Shown here in pieces: positions 1 through 7,868 of a stretch of 64,000 nucleotides of DNA. Position 1 is the first letter of the stretch. Every line of letters begins with the position of its first letter. Position numbers and translations under genes: made by a program. Source of the DNA: Flexithrix dorotheae DSM 6795 (GTDB lineage: Bacteria > Bacteroidota > Bacteroidia > Cytophagales > Flammeovirgaceae); contig NZ_KB903443.1 of assembly GCF_000379765.1 (NCBI RefSeq), positions 62,001-126,000 on the forward strand. Direction: 5' to 3'. The notes below the pieces were generated by a model. That model was not told the origin of the DNA. It searched no databases and worked only from the letters and a program-made list of their open reading frames with translations.

Positions 1-1
1 A

Positions 2-1651
2 CCAGTCTATTCTACTACTGAAACACTTAAAAACAAATTTTTAGATTCCAGGGGGATAGCCAAATTACAAAGGGTTTTATTACCACAAGCCTTTGATAAA
101 ATCCCGGAGACCTTGCCTAATTACATCCTTGAGCGTTACAAATTTATTCCCAGAAATGTGGCCATCGCCAATGTGCATTTCCCTAAGGATACCAAAATTC
201 TTGCTCAGGCAGTTTCCAGGCTTAAATTTGAAGAGCTATTTTATGTTCAGCTCAAAATGCTGAATCTCAAGCAACATCATCATGCAAAATTCAAAGGTCA
301 GGTATTTGCCCACATCCCTACCGTTACAGAATTTTACAATAATCATTTGCCTTTCGATCTTACCAATGCCCAAAAAAGAGTAATACGGGAAATATACAAG
401 GATATGAAAACCGGCCACCAAATGAACCGTTTGCTTCAGGGAGATGTGGGAAGTGGGAAAACCATTGTAGCTTTTATTTGTATGCTGATGGTACTTGACA
501 ATGAAGCACAGGCATGTATGATGGCCCCAACGGAAATTCTTGCCGATCAACATTACCAGGGGCTAAAAGAATATGCTGATAAACTGGGAATCAGGATTGC
601 CAAACTAACAGGTTCTACCAGAAAAAAAGAGAGAGCGGTAATTCATGAAGGACTATTGAATGGGGAAATTAAAATTATTGTAGGAACACATGCACTCATT
701 GAAGATACAGTAGATTTCCAAAATCTTGGACTTTGCGTGATTGATGAACAACATCGTTTTGGAGTAGCTCAGCGGGCAAAGTTGTGGAATAAAAGAAGTG
801 AAGCTTACCCGCATATTTTGGTGATGACAGCCACTCCCATCCCCAGAACACTAGCCATGACTTTATATGGTGACCTGGATGTTTCTGTAATTGATGAATT
901 ACCTAAAGGCAGAAAACCTATTCAGACTGTTCATTATTTCGATTCTAACCGACTAAGAGTTTGGGGCTTCATAAAGTCTCAGGTGAAATTAGGCAGGCAG
1001 GTTTATATTGTTTATCCATTGATTGAAGAGTCTGAAAAAATGGATTATAAAAACCTGATGGATGGCTATGAAAGTGTTTGCAGGGCATTCCCTGATTATC
1101 AGATCAGCATTGTGCATGGGAAAATGAAAGCGAAGGACAAGGACTTTGAAATGCAGCGCTTCATTAAAAAAGAAACTCAGATTATGGTGGCTACCACTGT
1201 AATTGAAGTAGGGGTAAATGTGCCCAATGCCTCCGTAATGATCATAGAAAATGCCGAAAAATTTGGACTGGCACAACTCCACCAGCTTAGAGGAAGAGTA
1301 GGAAGAGGAGCCGATCAATCCTATTGTTTATTGATGACCAGCTTTAAATTGAGCAAGGAGGGCAAAATCAGAATAGACACTATGGTAAGAACCAACAATG
1401 GTTTTGAATTAGCCGATGTGGATTTAAAACTAAGAGGACCAGGAGATTTAAGTGGTACGCAACAAAGCGGTGTGCTGGATTTGAAATTTGCAGACTTGGG
1501 CAAGGATGGGAAAATTATTCAGGAAGCCAGGAATTTAGCCAAAAGGATTTTAGAAGCCGATGCGACACTGGACAAACCAGAAAATCAGATATTAAAAAAC
1601 AGATTGAGGAAACTAGAAAAAACCCAGACTAACTGGAGTAGGATTAGTTGA
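2..1651 (+). CDS. recG: ATP-dependent DNA helicase RecG (5' truncated by window edge)
   Basis: RecG is a superfamily 2 helicase that remodels stalled replication forks and branch-migrates Holliday junctions. The frame is open from base 2 with no start, so roughly the first 150 residues of a usual ~700-residue RecG lie outside the window. Visible are Walker A (GDVGSGKT), the DEQH box (DEQHRFG), motif III (TATPIPRTLA) and the C-terminal helicase motif QLRGRVGRG, followed by the RecG wedge-distal tail ending in NWSRIS. The last 210 bp, positions 1443-1652, recur almost perfectly at 2868-3077, so the 3' end has been duplicated. The gene itself looks intact. Family assignment is certain from the motif set; only the N-terminus is unseen. 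Confidence 0.97.
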   Translation, partial: PVYSTTETLKNKFLDSRGIAKLQRVLLPQAFDKIPETLPNYILERYKFIPRNVAIANVHFPKDTKILAQAVSRLKFEELFYVQLKMLNLKQHHHAKFKGQVFAHIPTVTEFYNNHLPFDLTNAQKRVIREIYKDMKTGHQMNRLLQGDVGSGKTIVAFICMLMVLDNEAQACMMAPTEILADQHYQGLKEYADKLGIRIAKLTGSTRKKERAVIHEGLLNGEIKIIVGTHALIEDTVDFQNLGLCVIDEQHRFGVAQRAKLWNKRSEAYPHILVMTATPIPRTLAMTLYGDLDVSVIDELPKGRKPIQTVHYFDSNRLRVWGFIKSQVKLGRQVYIVYPLIEESEKMDYKNLMDGYESVCRAFPDYQISIVHGKMKAKDKDFEMQRFIKKETQIMVATTVIEVGVNVPNASVMIIENAEKFGLAQLHQLRGRVGRGADQSYCLLMTSFKLSKEGKIRIDTMVRTNNGFELADVDLKLRGPGDLSGTQQSGVLDLKFADLGKDGKIIQEARNLAKRILEADATLDKPENQILKNRLRKLEKTQTNWSRIS

Positions 1652-1652
1652 A
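1443..1652 (+). repeat. Direct repeat, copy 1: 3' end of recG
   Basis: This 210-bp stretch is the last ~69 codons of recG plus its stop. It aligns base for base with 2868-3077 at a constant offset of 1425; by eye only two positions differ, both in the first 50 bp. It is the copy inside the intact gene. Confidence 0.95.
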
Positions 1653-1706
1653 CCACCGAATGTAAGCTTTTTAGGTTATCACCTTCCTCCAAACTTTTTT
1701 AATTAC

Positions 1707-1740
1707 AAGTCTTGATATCGCTAAGACTTATACCAGTTGG
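1707..1740. repeat. Stem-loop plus ACCAGTTGG element, copy 1
   Basis: A perfect 7-bp stem (AAGTCTT/AAGACTT) with a 9-nt loop is followed by two bases and ACCAGTTGG. A related element with a compensated stem (AAGGTC/GACCTT), the same 9-nt loop length and the same ACCAGTTGG tail lies at 3136-3167. Both sit 54-58 bp after a copy of the recG tail. They may be a REP-like family or a shared terminator-like element; the function is unknown. Confidence 0.55.
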
Positions 1741-1751
1741 AGGTATATAAA

Positions 1752-2135
1752 TTATCTTACAGGTGGAATAAAAGGTACTTCTTTCCATCCTTCTTTTGGA
1801 GCTTTAATATACTCTGGTAATTTCTTTTTTAAATAAATTTTGTTAAAGCTAGGATTTTCCGTTGAAAATTTCACAATATACCTTCCTCCTTTTTCTTGAG
1901 CCTCCCATCCATATATATCACTCCCAATATAGTCTTCATCCAAATATCTAAATTTGAATCTAATATTTTGTCCTCCTCTAGATGTGCTATATTTTTCGAT
2001 AGTTTCACCAATAGTAAACCGTGGAAATTTCCTCAAACTTTTTTCTTTTTTAAAAGCCTTGTATGAAAAAAAGACAAAGAATAATAGAAGAATTGTAAAA
2101 CTAATAATGCCTACAATAGAGTTCTTGCCTTTCAT
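1752..2135 (-). CDS. Small membrane-anchored hypothetical protein (127 aa)
   Basis: I do not recognise the family. The protein has one N-terminal hydrophobic helix (about residues 7-25) followed by a basic patch and a soluble beta-rich domain of about 95 residues, predicted to face one side of the inner membrane. The pattern of a single helix plus a small beta domain recalls DUF3592-type proteins, but I see no diagnostic motif. It lies between the two copies of the recG tail, so it belongs to the inserted or duplicated segment rather than to a conserved neighbourhood. Base composition is very AT-rich, like the 3180-3542 gene just downstream. Confidence 0.6.
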   Translation of the reverse strand: MKGKNSIVGIISFTILLLFFVFFSYKAFKKEKSLRKFPRFTIGETIEKYSTSRGGQNIRFKFRYLDEDYIGSDIYGWEAQEKGGRYIVKFSTENPSFNKIYLKKKLPEYIKAPKEGWKEVPFIPPVR

Positions 2136-2185
2136 TTATTTTTGATCGTAAATTTTTTAAAAAAATTATTTGTTAATCCCCCATC

Positions 2186-2208
2186 GCTGGTGCACGCGTG
2201 TCGCGTGT
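2186..2208. repeat. REP-like GC-rich hairpin, left copy
   Basis: A 23-bp GC-rich sequence contains the dyad CACGCG-3 nt-CGCGTG followed on one side by the tag GCTGG/CCAGC. An inverted copy with one mismatch lies at 2841-2863, so the two bracket the RAYT gene. It stands out strongly from the AT-rich surroundings. RAYT proteins are known to act on such REP hairpins. Confidence 0.8.
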
Positions 2209-2228
2209 ACCAATTCCACAATGCCTTT

Positions 2229-2780
2229 CTAACCATCAATAAAGTCAATTTCCAAAAGGCCCTTTCCACCGCTGTAATCTATGGCACTACTATACTTCCA
2301 ATGCCAAGGTTCAGCCACAAAGCCAGCAACTACCGGATTGGCATGAATGTATGAAACTTTTTGTTCGATCACTTCAGGACTCCACAATTCAATAGGTTTG
2401 TTATGATGCTGCCATACTTGACTTCTCGATACATTACTACTCTTTTTTGCCGCTCGCTCCATCATCCAAAGAAGCCATTCTTTTCTACTTTCCTGAGGAT
2501 TATCTGCTATTGATTTTCTTAAAGCTTTTGAGGTAAATTCTTTAAAACGACCAAGAACCTGAGCTGGATTGTTGTCACTGGCTCGCATAATCAAATGTAT
2601 GTGACTCGGCATGATACAATAGCAAAATATTTGCAAACCCAGATTTTTTCTGCAATAATCAAGGCTATTAATGAGCAGGTTAAAGTAATCCTCACGTACC
2701 ATAATATCCATCCAATATACGGTTGCAAAACTCACAAAATACAAACCTTCCTGATTTAAAAACTTATATTTTCGACTCAT
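2229..2780 (-). CDS. REP-associated tyrosine transposase (RAYT, Y1/IS200-like)
   Basis: This is a single-domain HUH-type nuclease of the Y1 transposase superfamily, which nicks single-stranded DNA at REP hairpins through a covalent tyrosine link. The metal-binding HxH is seen as PSHIHLIM (H60, H62). The helix carrying the likely catalytic tyrosine reads SYIHANPV (Y144), and the typical PWHW motif follows at residues 158-161. The 183-residue length is usual for RAYT. The gene is full length with an ATG start. Inverted GC-rich hairpins lie just outside it (2186-2208 and 2841-2863), as expected for a RAYT and its cognate REPs. RAYTs are generally single-copy domesticated genes and not self-mobile insertion sequences, but this one sits exactly inside a duplicated segment. 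Confidence 0.92.
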   Translation of the reverse strand: MSRKYKFLNQEGLYFVSFATVYWMDIMVREDYFNLLINSLDYCRKNLGLQIFCYCIMPSHIHLIMRASDNNPAQVLGRFKEFTSKALRKSIADNPQESRKEWLLWMMERAAKKSSNVSRSQVWQHHNKPIELWSPEVIEQKVSYIHANPVVAGFVAEPWHWKYSSAIDYSGGKGLLEIDFIDG

Positions 2781-2840
2781 TTAGCTAATATACAGAACAT
2801 TAGAAAATTTATCATGGATGTGATTGGCTTAATAATAGAC

Positions 2841-2863
2841 ACACGCGACACGCGTGCGCCAGC
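2841..2863. repeat. REP-like GC-rich hairpin, right copy (inverted)
   Basis: This is the reverse complement of 2186-2208 with one mismatch (22/23), including the perfect 6-bp CACGCG/CGCGTG stem and the CCAGC tag. It ends five bases before the duplicated recG tail begins at 2868, which places the duplication junction directly at the edge of the element. Confidence 0.8.
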
Positions 2864-2867
2864 TTGT

Positions 2868-3077
2868 GAGATTTAAGTGGTACGCAACAAAGCGGTGTGC
2901 TTGATCTGAAATTTGCAGACTTGGGCAAGGATGGGAAAATTATTCAGGAAGCCAGGAATTTAGCCAAAAGGATTTTAGAAGCCGATGCGACACTGGACAA
3001 ACCAGAAAATCAGATATTAAAAAACAGATTGAGGAAACTAGAAAAAACCCAGACTAACTGGAGTAGGATTAGTTGAA
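2868..3077 (+). pseudogene. recG 3'-end fragment (direct repeat copy 2)
   Basis: A second copy of the last ~69 codons of recG, with the same stop codon, sits 1425 bp downstream of the intact copy. Only two substitutions are visible (tgctggattt against tgcttgatct). It has no start and no upstream reading frame, so it is a dead fragment. The near-identity implies either a recent event or ongoing gene conversion. It marks the far boundary of a ~1.2-kb segment (1653-2867) that carries the 127-aa gene and the RAYT. Confidence 0.93.
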
Positions 3078-3135
3078 ACACCTTTATTCTAGCATTCTCT
3101 ATTTCCAACAGTTTATAGTTCAAGTTTTTCACAGG

Positions 3136-3167
3136 AAGGTCTTCGCCAGTGACCTTGCACCAGTTGG
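3136..3167. repeat. Stem-loop plus ACCAGTTGG element, copy 2
   Basis: A 6-bp stem AAGGTC/GACCTT with a 9-nt loop is followed by two bases and ACCAGTTGG, matching the design of 1707-1740 although the stem bases differ. A further small dyad (GGGGA-attaa-TCCCC type) follows directly up to 3180, next to the stop codon of the minus-strand gene. Confidence 0.5.
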
Positions 3168-3179
3168 GGAATTAATCCC

Positions 3180-3542
3180 CTATAAAGCTAGTGAATAAAG
3201 CAGAAAAATCACATAACTATCTCTAAACCATCCTTTATTTGTAGCATTAACTTCATCTAATTTTTTTTTGAAAAATTTGGGGTCTTTAAACACTAAATAA
3301 TGTCCATAGAATAAAAATCCTGCAAAAATTGACAAACATAAAAAAGACAATATCAAGGGGAATTTTTCCTTAAAGAAAATTTTATTCAATGCCCTTAAAA
3401 TAATCATAATTAAACTAGATAAATAAATTCCTCCCTGTAATGCCGAAAAACCCAATTCAGCATTAAATGAAATTTTTATAATGATATTTATTCTGTAAAA
3501 AAAATTGGTAATCTTAAAAAAGATCCATTGTATCAAATTCAT
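3180..3542 (-). CDS. Small polytopic membrane protein, possibly 5'-altered
   Basis: I do not recognise the family. The 120-residue product has about three hydrophobic segments and a lysine-rich stretch near residues 90-100. The ATG at 3542 is the first in frame, but the frame stays open upstream to a TAA at 3672-3674, encoding a tryptophan- and glycine-rich stretch (containing PWHWEPAGGW) with no good start codon. This suggests that the gene has lost its original 5' end or uses a non-ATG start. It lies beside the duplicated recG tail and is as AT-rich as the 1752-2135 gene, so it probably belongs to the same variable spot. Confidence 0.5.
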   Translation of the reverse strand: MNLIQWIFFKITNFFYRINIIIKISFNAELGFSALQGGIYLSSLIMIILRALNKIFFKEKFPLILSFLCLSIFAGFLFYGHYLVFKDPKFFKKKLDEVNATNKGWFRDSYVIFLLYSLAL

Positions 3543-3642
3543 AGAAATGATTAATTCTACTAAAACTTGTACATATTTTCTTGATGGTCCAATCCATCCT
3601 CCTGCTGGCTCCCAATGCCACGGTTGCCCAAGTGTAAAGACC

Positions 3643-4185
3643 TTAACCTTTCCCCATTTCCACCAACTTATTTACCGTTCTCCAATTTCTGGTAGTGGCA
3701 ATTACTTTCAGTTTTTGTTCGATTAAATTATTGGAAAATTTGGTAGTGCCATAGCCATTGGGGCAATGCAGGTAAATTGCCTTGCCGACCAAAACCACTT
3801 TATCTTCTCCACTTTTTACCGCTTGTAGTTTTTCAAAATTTTCAGCAGCAGGAATTTCATCCAGAAAAGTAACTAGTAGTTTTCTATCATCATTGTCCCA
3901 GGTAGAATCATAAGGATTATGGTTGGCTACTTCTTCAAATTCTGCCACTGTTTTCACAATTACCGGAACATCAAACCCATATTTTTCTTTTATTTTGGCT
4001 GAGATGTTTCCAGCCAGAATTTTTGCATCAGTTTCAGTAAAATCAAAAATCACATTTCCACTCTGAATATAAGTCTGGATATTTCCAAAATCTAATTCGG
4101 ACAAATGAGCCTTCAGCTCGGCCATTTTAATTTTCTTCTGACCACTCACATTTATTCCCCTTAAAATTGCGATATACTTTCCCAT
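3643..4185 (-). CDS. DUF1697 family protein
   Basis: The N-terminus MGKYIAILRGINVSGQKKIK is the hallmark of DUF1697, and the YIQSGNVIFDF segment (about residues 39-49) is also typical. The 180-residue length is normal for the family, whose biochemical role is not established. The start is ATG, 14 bp after the stop of the polysaccharide deacetylase gene, so the two are probably cotranscribed from upstream of 4835. Confidence 0.9.
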   Translation of the reverse strand: MGKYIAILRGINVSGQKKIKMAELKAHLSELDFGNIQTYIQSGNVIFDFTETDAKILAGNISAKIKEKYGFDVPVIVKTVAEFEEVANHNPYDSTWDNDDRKLLVTFLDEIPAAENFEKLQAVKSGEDKVVLVGKAIYLHCPNGYGTTKFSNNLIEQKLKVIATTRNWRTVNKLVEMGKG

Positions 4186-4199
4186 TTGTTAATTCTGAA

Positions 4200-4835
4200 T
4201 TACTCTAATGCCTTAAATAAAAATCCCTTTTTGGAAAAATACTCCAAATATCTTGGAAGTACATAATCCAGATTTTTTTTTGCTTTCAAATTATCATGGA
4301 AAACTATAATTGAACCAGGTTGGGCGAATTTTATAGACTTCTCAAGACATACTTTTTTATCCAGCTTCTGGGAAAAATCTCCACTCAACACATCCCACAT
4401 AATGATTTCGTATTCTTTTTGAATTGGTTTTATTTGAGAGCGGGCAATTCTCCCATAGGGAGGCCGAAAGAATTTTATTTCTGGAGATTTAACCAAAACA
4501 GCAAACTGATCCCTACAACGCTCAATATTTTCAAAATAGGAGTCATTTCCGGTATTCCAGCCATTAAGGTGATTGAAAGTGTGGTTGCCCAAAACATGCC
4601 CTTTCCCCAGGGTTTCAGATGCAATCTCAGGATATTTTCGCACATTATCTCCCACACAAAAAAATGTAGCTTTGGCATTGAACTGGTCAAGAATTTCTAA
4701 AATTTCCGGGGTCATTTCCGGAATGGGTCCATCATCAAAAGTGAGGTAAATTACTTTTTCATCTGAATACCTGCTCCAGGTTAAGGAAGGATATAATACT
4801 TCCTGGAACAACCATCCCATTTTGTGAAGAAACAT
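4200..4835 (-). CDS. Polysaccharide deacetylase (NodB-type, CE4)
   Basis: This is a carbohydrate esterase family 4 deacetylase that removes N- or O-acetyl groups from cell-wall or exopolysaccharide sugars. All CE4 motifs are present: MT1 TFDDGP (D34, D35), MT2 HTFNH (H85, H89, metal ligands), MT3 RPPYGR (124-129) and the C-terminal HDN (180-182) holding the catalytic His. The 211-residue length is the bare NodB domain. There is no clear signal peptide, so the location is uncertain; an amphipathic N-terminus may associate with the membrane. It is first in a likely two-gene unit with the DUF1697 gene, separated from slyD by a terminator. Confidence 0.92.
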   Translation of the reverse strand: MFLHKMGWLFQEVLYPSLTWSRYSDEKVIYLTFDDGPIPEMTPEILEILDQFNAKATFFCVGDNVRKYPEIASETLGKGHVLGNHTFNHLNGWNTGNDSYFENIERCRDQFAVLVKSPEIKFFRPPYGRIARSQIKPIQKEYEIIMWDVLSGDFSQKLDKKVCLEKSIKFAQPGSIIVFHDNLKAKKNLDYVLPRYLEYFSKKGFLFKALE

Positions 4836-4872
4836 AAAAAATGTCTTTTATGAAGCAAAAAAATCAGGACAT

Positions 4873-4916
4873 AAAAAAAGTCCCATAGTTTTACAAAGAA
4901 GAAAACTATGGGACTT
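4873..4916 (-). terminator. Rho-independent terminator of slyD
   Basis: A perfect 15-bp stem (AAGTCCCATAGTTTT and its complement, 4878-4892 and 4902-4916) has a 9-nt loop and is followed on the minus strand by seven T. It lies 14 bp past the slyD stop. Confidence 0.93.
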
Positions 4917-4929
4917 CATCAAATTAATT

Positions 4930-5439
4930 TTAATGGTGATGTCCACCTGGTCCGTGTACGTGTCCGTGTTCAATTTCTTCCTGAGAAGCTTCTCTCACCT
5001 CTAGCACTTTTCCAGAAAAATGGAGGTTTACTCCAGCCAGTGGATGGTTAAAATCCATTCTCACATATTCATCAGTTATTTCCTGAATTAGTCCGTTTAA
5101 TGGGTTTCCTTCCTGGTCCTGCATAGGTAAAGTTCTACCCACCTGTAACATTTCATCTTCCTGTTCTTTTGTAGGGAAGTTCAGGTTATTTCTATCTACA
5201 GCCACTACAGCCTCCTCATTTACAGGCCCGTAAGCCTCATCGCTTGGTACAGAAAAGTCAAATTCATCTCCTACGGTTTTACCCTTCAAATGCGTTTCAA
5301 ATCCGGCAATTACATTTTTATGTCCGAAAAGAAAATAAAAAGGATCAGATTCATCTACTACCTGAATCATTTTACCTTCTTTGTCATTTTCTTTCAATTC
5401 ATAAGTAAGGGATACAACCGAGTTATTATCAATATTCAT
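4930..5439 (-). CDS. slyD: FKBP-type peptidyl-prolyl cis-trans isomerase, SlyD-like
   Basis: A cytoplasmic prolyl isomerase/chaperone. The FKBP half-domain at the N-terminus (YELKENDKEGKMIQ, then FLFGHKNVIAGFE around residues 32-44) is interrupted by the SlyD insert-in-flap chaperone domain (about residues 68-120). The FKBP strand FSGKVLEVREAS then closes the fold. The short His-rich tail HGHVHGPGGHHH matches the metal-binding tail of SlyD proteins, which in other bacteria supplies nickel for hydrogenase; no hydrogenase is in the window. The 169-residue length is typical. The gene is monocistronic: it has its own terminator downstream and a 194-bp gap upstream. Confidence 0.93.
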   Translation of the reverse strand: MNIDNNSVVSLTYELKENDKEGKMIQVVDESDPFYFLFGHKNVIAGFETHLKGKTVGDEFDFSVPSDEAYGPVNEEAVVAVDRNNLNFPTKEQEDEMLQVGRTLPMQDQEGNPLNGLIQEITDEYVRMDFNHPLAGVNLHFSGKVLEVREASQEEIEHGHVHGPGGHHH

Positions 5440-5633
5440 TATTAAAAAGATTTATTAAAAAATTTCATTCAAAATATAATGCTGGCGATAATTCAAAATC
5501 ACCAATTTAAATTTACTGAAACTTAAAATATTTAAAAGAATTAAAAATTTCAGTGAAATTATAGCTAAAAGCAGGTATTAAAATATAAGCCTTATTTTTT
5601 TAAAAGGATAGCTTTTAGAACAAAATCCTCAAA

Positions 5634-6296
5634 TTATTTCAGGTTTAATGTCAGGGTAACTCCGGGAACTACCGCATTTAGTTGTGTATCTATAAGGCTT
5701 GGTTTCACAATGGCGGCAAGGTCATCACTCACATTAAATGCAGCCAGATGAGAATCAACAGTGGCATCGGCAATTGTTAATCCGTACCAAAGGAAAGTCA
5801 GAATTACATTAAAATCCCTGTTTCGTCTGAATAAATCCCTACCCTGTCGAAGCTGGTCTGTGGTACGGGAAGTGGGAATAAAGTCATCAAAATCATTATC
5901 ATTACTACTATCAGAATCCGTTCTATTAGCCAGAGCATCCCTGTAAGCCAGATACCTCACATTATTAAAATCAATCAGGGAAGCAAATATCACAAAACCA
6001 CCATACACAATCGGAACTTTCCAGTATTTTTTATTATAAATCTGTCCTAAACCGGGAATAGTAGCCCCCATTAAAGCTGCTTTCGATGGAGGGTTCAACT
6101 CTTTTTTCTGATCTAAAAATGATAAATCTAAAGAATCGAGCACTGTGGTGGTAGAATCAAAGACTACTGTAGCAGAATCTGTTTCTTCCTGCGCCAAGGC
6201 CATACCCACGCCAAAAAACAGATAAAACCCCAGAAGTATAACTATTTTTAGTTTACAACATCTAAAAAAATATACAGAAATTTTAGTAGCAAACAT
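5634..6296 (-). CDS. DUF5683 domain protein, exported
   Basis: The N-terminus has a hydrophobic segment ending in VGMALAQEE, a probable signal peptide or anchor. The DUF5683 core follows with PSKAALMGATIPGLGQIYNK (about residues 69-88) and further hydrophobic segments. In Bacteroidota this family is commonly encoded directly after parA-parB, exactly as here (minus-strand order parA, parB, DUF5683). That suggests a conserved but uncharacterised envelope role linked to the cell cycle. The 218-bp gap to parB could hold its own promoter; I found no clear TAnnTTTG element there. Confidence 0.85.
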   Translation of the reverse strand: MFATKISVYFFRCCKLKIVILLGFYLFFGVGMALAQEETDSATVVFDSTTTVLDSLDLSFLDQKKELNPPSKAALMGATIPGLGQIYNKKYWKVPIVYGGFVIFASLIDFNNVRYLAYRDALANRTDSDSSNDNDFDDFIPTSRTTDQLRQGRDLFRRNRDFNVILTFLWYGLTIADATVDSHLAAFNVSDDLAAIVKPSLIDTQLNAVVPGVTLTLNLK

Positions 6297-6514
6297 CTTT
6301 ATTAATCAGGTGTTGAATTCGGTTTAATTTCATCCTTCATTCAACGCTTTGGTAAAGAATTTTAATCCTTTTGTGAAAACGAAAAAATTTACAGATTTAA
6401 AACTAGGATAATTATTAAAATAGTTTTGAGGCTAATTTTTTTTAACATCACTTTTAACAGAATTTTGAATCTTTTTTATTCCAAAGGAGAAAATCAGACT
6501 ATTTCACCTGAAGA

Positions 6515-7453
6515 TTAGTCTGAATAATTCAATAATTCCAGAATTCTGTTGAGGTCATCAGTAGAGGTAAATGGAATTTTTATTTCCCCCTTTCCTTTAT
6601 CTGATGACTGGATTTTTACTTTAGTTCCAAACTGAGTGGCCAGTTTGTTTTGTACTCTTTTTATTTGAAAGTTAAATTCTGTATCCTGAGGTTTTGCTGC
6701 AGGCTTTTCCTCCTGTTTTTCCAGCTTAAGGTTTTTCACAATTTCTTCTACCTTCCTCACCGATAAATCCTCCGCAATAATCCTGTCGAAAATGGCCAGT
6801 TGTTTTTTGCTGTCCTCTATATTCACCAAAGGTTTGGCATGACTAAAAGAAATTTGATTTTCTTTTATGGCCACATGAATCTCGAATGGCAATTTTAATA
6901 ACCGGAGATAATTGGTAACTGTAGCCCTTTTCTTCCCTACTCTGTCTCCAAGTTCTTCTTGTTTTAAACCAAATTCCCTGATTAACCTTTGGTAACTATG
7001 GGCAATTTCAATGGCATTGAGGTTCTCCCGCTGGATATTTTCAATCAGGGCCATTTCCTGCATTTGCTGGTCATTGGCCGTCCTGATAAACGCAGGAATC
7101 GTTTTTAATCCAGCTAGTTTGGAAGCCTGTAATCTTCTTTCTCCAGAAATTAACTGATACTTTTTAGCTTCCAGTTTTCTAACAGTAATTGGCTGGATTA
7201 TCCCATGGATTTTTATGGAATCGGCAAGTTCTTCCAGCTTTTCCTGTTCAAATTCCTGCCTGGGCTGATAAGGGTTCGCATCGATCCAGTCCGTTTCGAT
7301 TTCCGAAACTGCACTGGACAAGGCACTGGAATTTTCTTTTTCAGAATCTTTCTTGGAAACATGTACATCAGACAATAATGAGCCAAGGCCTTTTCCAAGA
7401 GATTGTCCCCTGCTTCCTCTTTTTTGTAATTTTACTTTTTTGGGATCAGTCAT
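6515..7453 (-). CDS. parB: Chromosome partitioning protein ParB
   Basis: ParB is a CTP-dependent DNA clamp that loads at parS and acts with ParA in origin segregation. The N-terminal basic segment (RGSRGQSLGKGLGSLLSD) is the usual ParA-interacting region. The CTP-binding domain includes NPYQPRQEF and GERRLQAS (the GERRxxA motif), followed by ENIQRENLNAIE. A helix-turn-helix (about residues 150-185) and a C-terminal dimerisation segment complete the protein. The 312-residue length is typical. I could not find a canonical parS palindrome nearby. The 415-bp gap to parA is unusually long for this pair. Confidence 0.96.
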   Translation of the reverse strand: MTDPKKVKLQKRGSRGQSLGKGLGSLLSDVHVSKKDSEKENSSALSSAVSEIETDWIDANPYQPRQEFEQEKLEELADSIKIHGIIQPITVRKLEAKKYQLISGERRLQASKLAGLKTIPAFIRTANDQQMQEMALIENIQRENLNAIEIAHSYQRLIREFGLKQEELGDRVGKKRATVTNYLRLLKLPFEIHVAIKENQISFSHAKPLVNIEDSKKQLAIFDRIIAEDLSVRKVEEIVKNLKLEKQEEKPAAKPQDTEFNFQIKRVQNKLATQFGTKVKIQSSDKGKGEIKIPFTSTDDLNRILELLNYSD

Positions 7454-7868
7454 TATCCTTATATAAGTAGATTTCTATTTATTCAATTTCAAAATATTCC
7501 CCCCATCATACCAACTGCAAAACTATTGAATTTTACCTTCACATAACCAGAAAAACCTTCAGTATCTTCTCCGAATTCTAAAAAGAAAGTACCTGAATGA
7601 TTAACCTTATGTTGGAAAAGCTTTTTACTGCCTCAACTATTAAGTGCATCAATAAAACTTCAGGAATTTAGGCAGTTGAATTCCCTTTTTCCTTTTTGGA
7701 AAATTTAAGAATTGGACATTTCTTTAATTCTAAAGATCTGATTGTAGAATTGTTAAAGCGAATCTCGAAAAAACTCTATTATTATTCCAAAAGAACAGTT
7801 TTTCAAGATTTCAAGTACGGGTATTGGGCCTTTCGTGTGATTTCAAATTCTTTAATTAGAAAGAATTT
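7454..7868. other. parA-parB intergenic region (415 bp)
   Basis: No convincing gene is visible. A short plus-strand open frame (from 7696) overlaps the end of parA and is rich in Lys, Phe and Tyr as expected for chance AT-rich sequence. A 7-bp dyad ATTCTTT/AAAGAAT at 7847-7866 lies just after the parA stop but lacks a T tract. I saw no parS-like CACGTG palindrome. Confidence 0.5.

Noticed and set aside
2868-3077. Second recG tail as an independent coding gene
   Set aside because: There is no start codon or upstream frame; its sequence is explained by duplication of the intact recG end.
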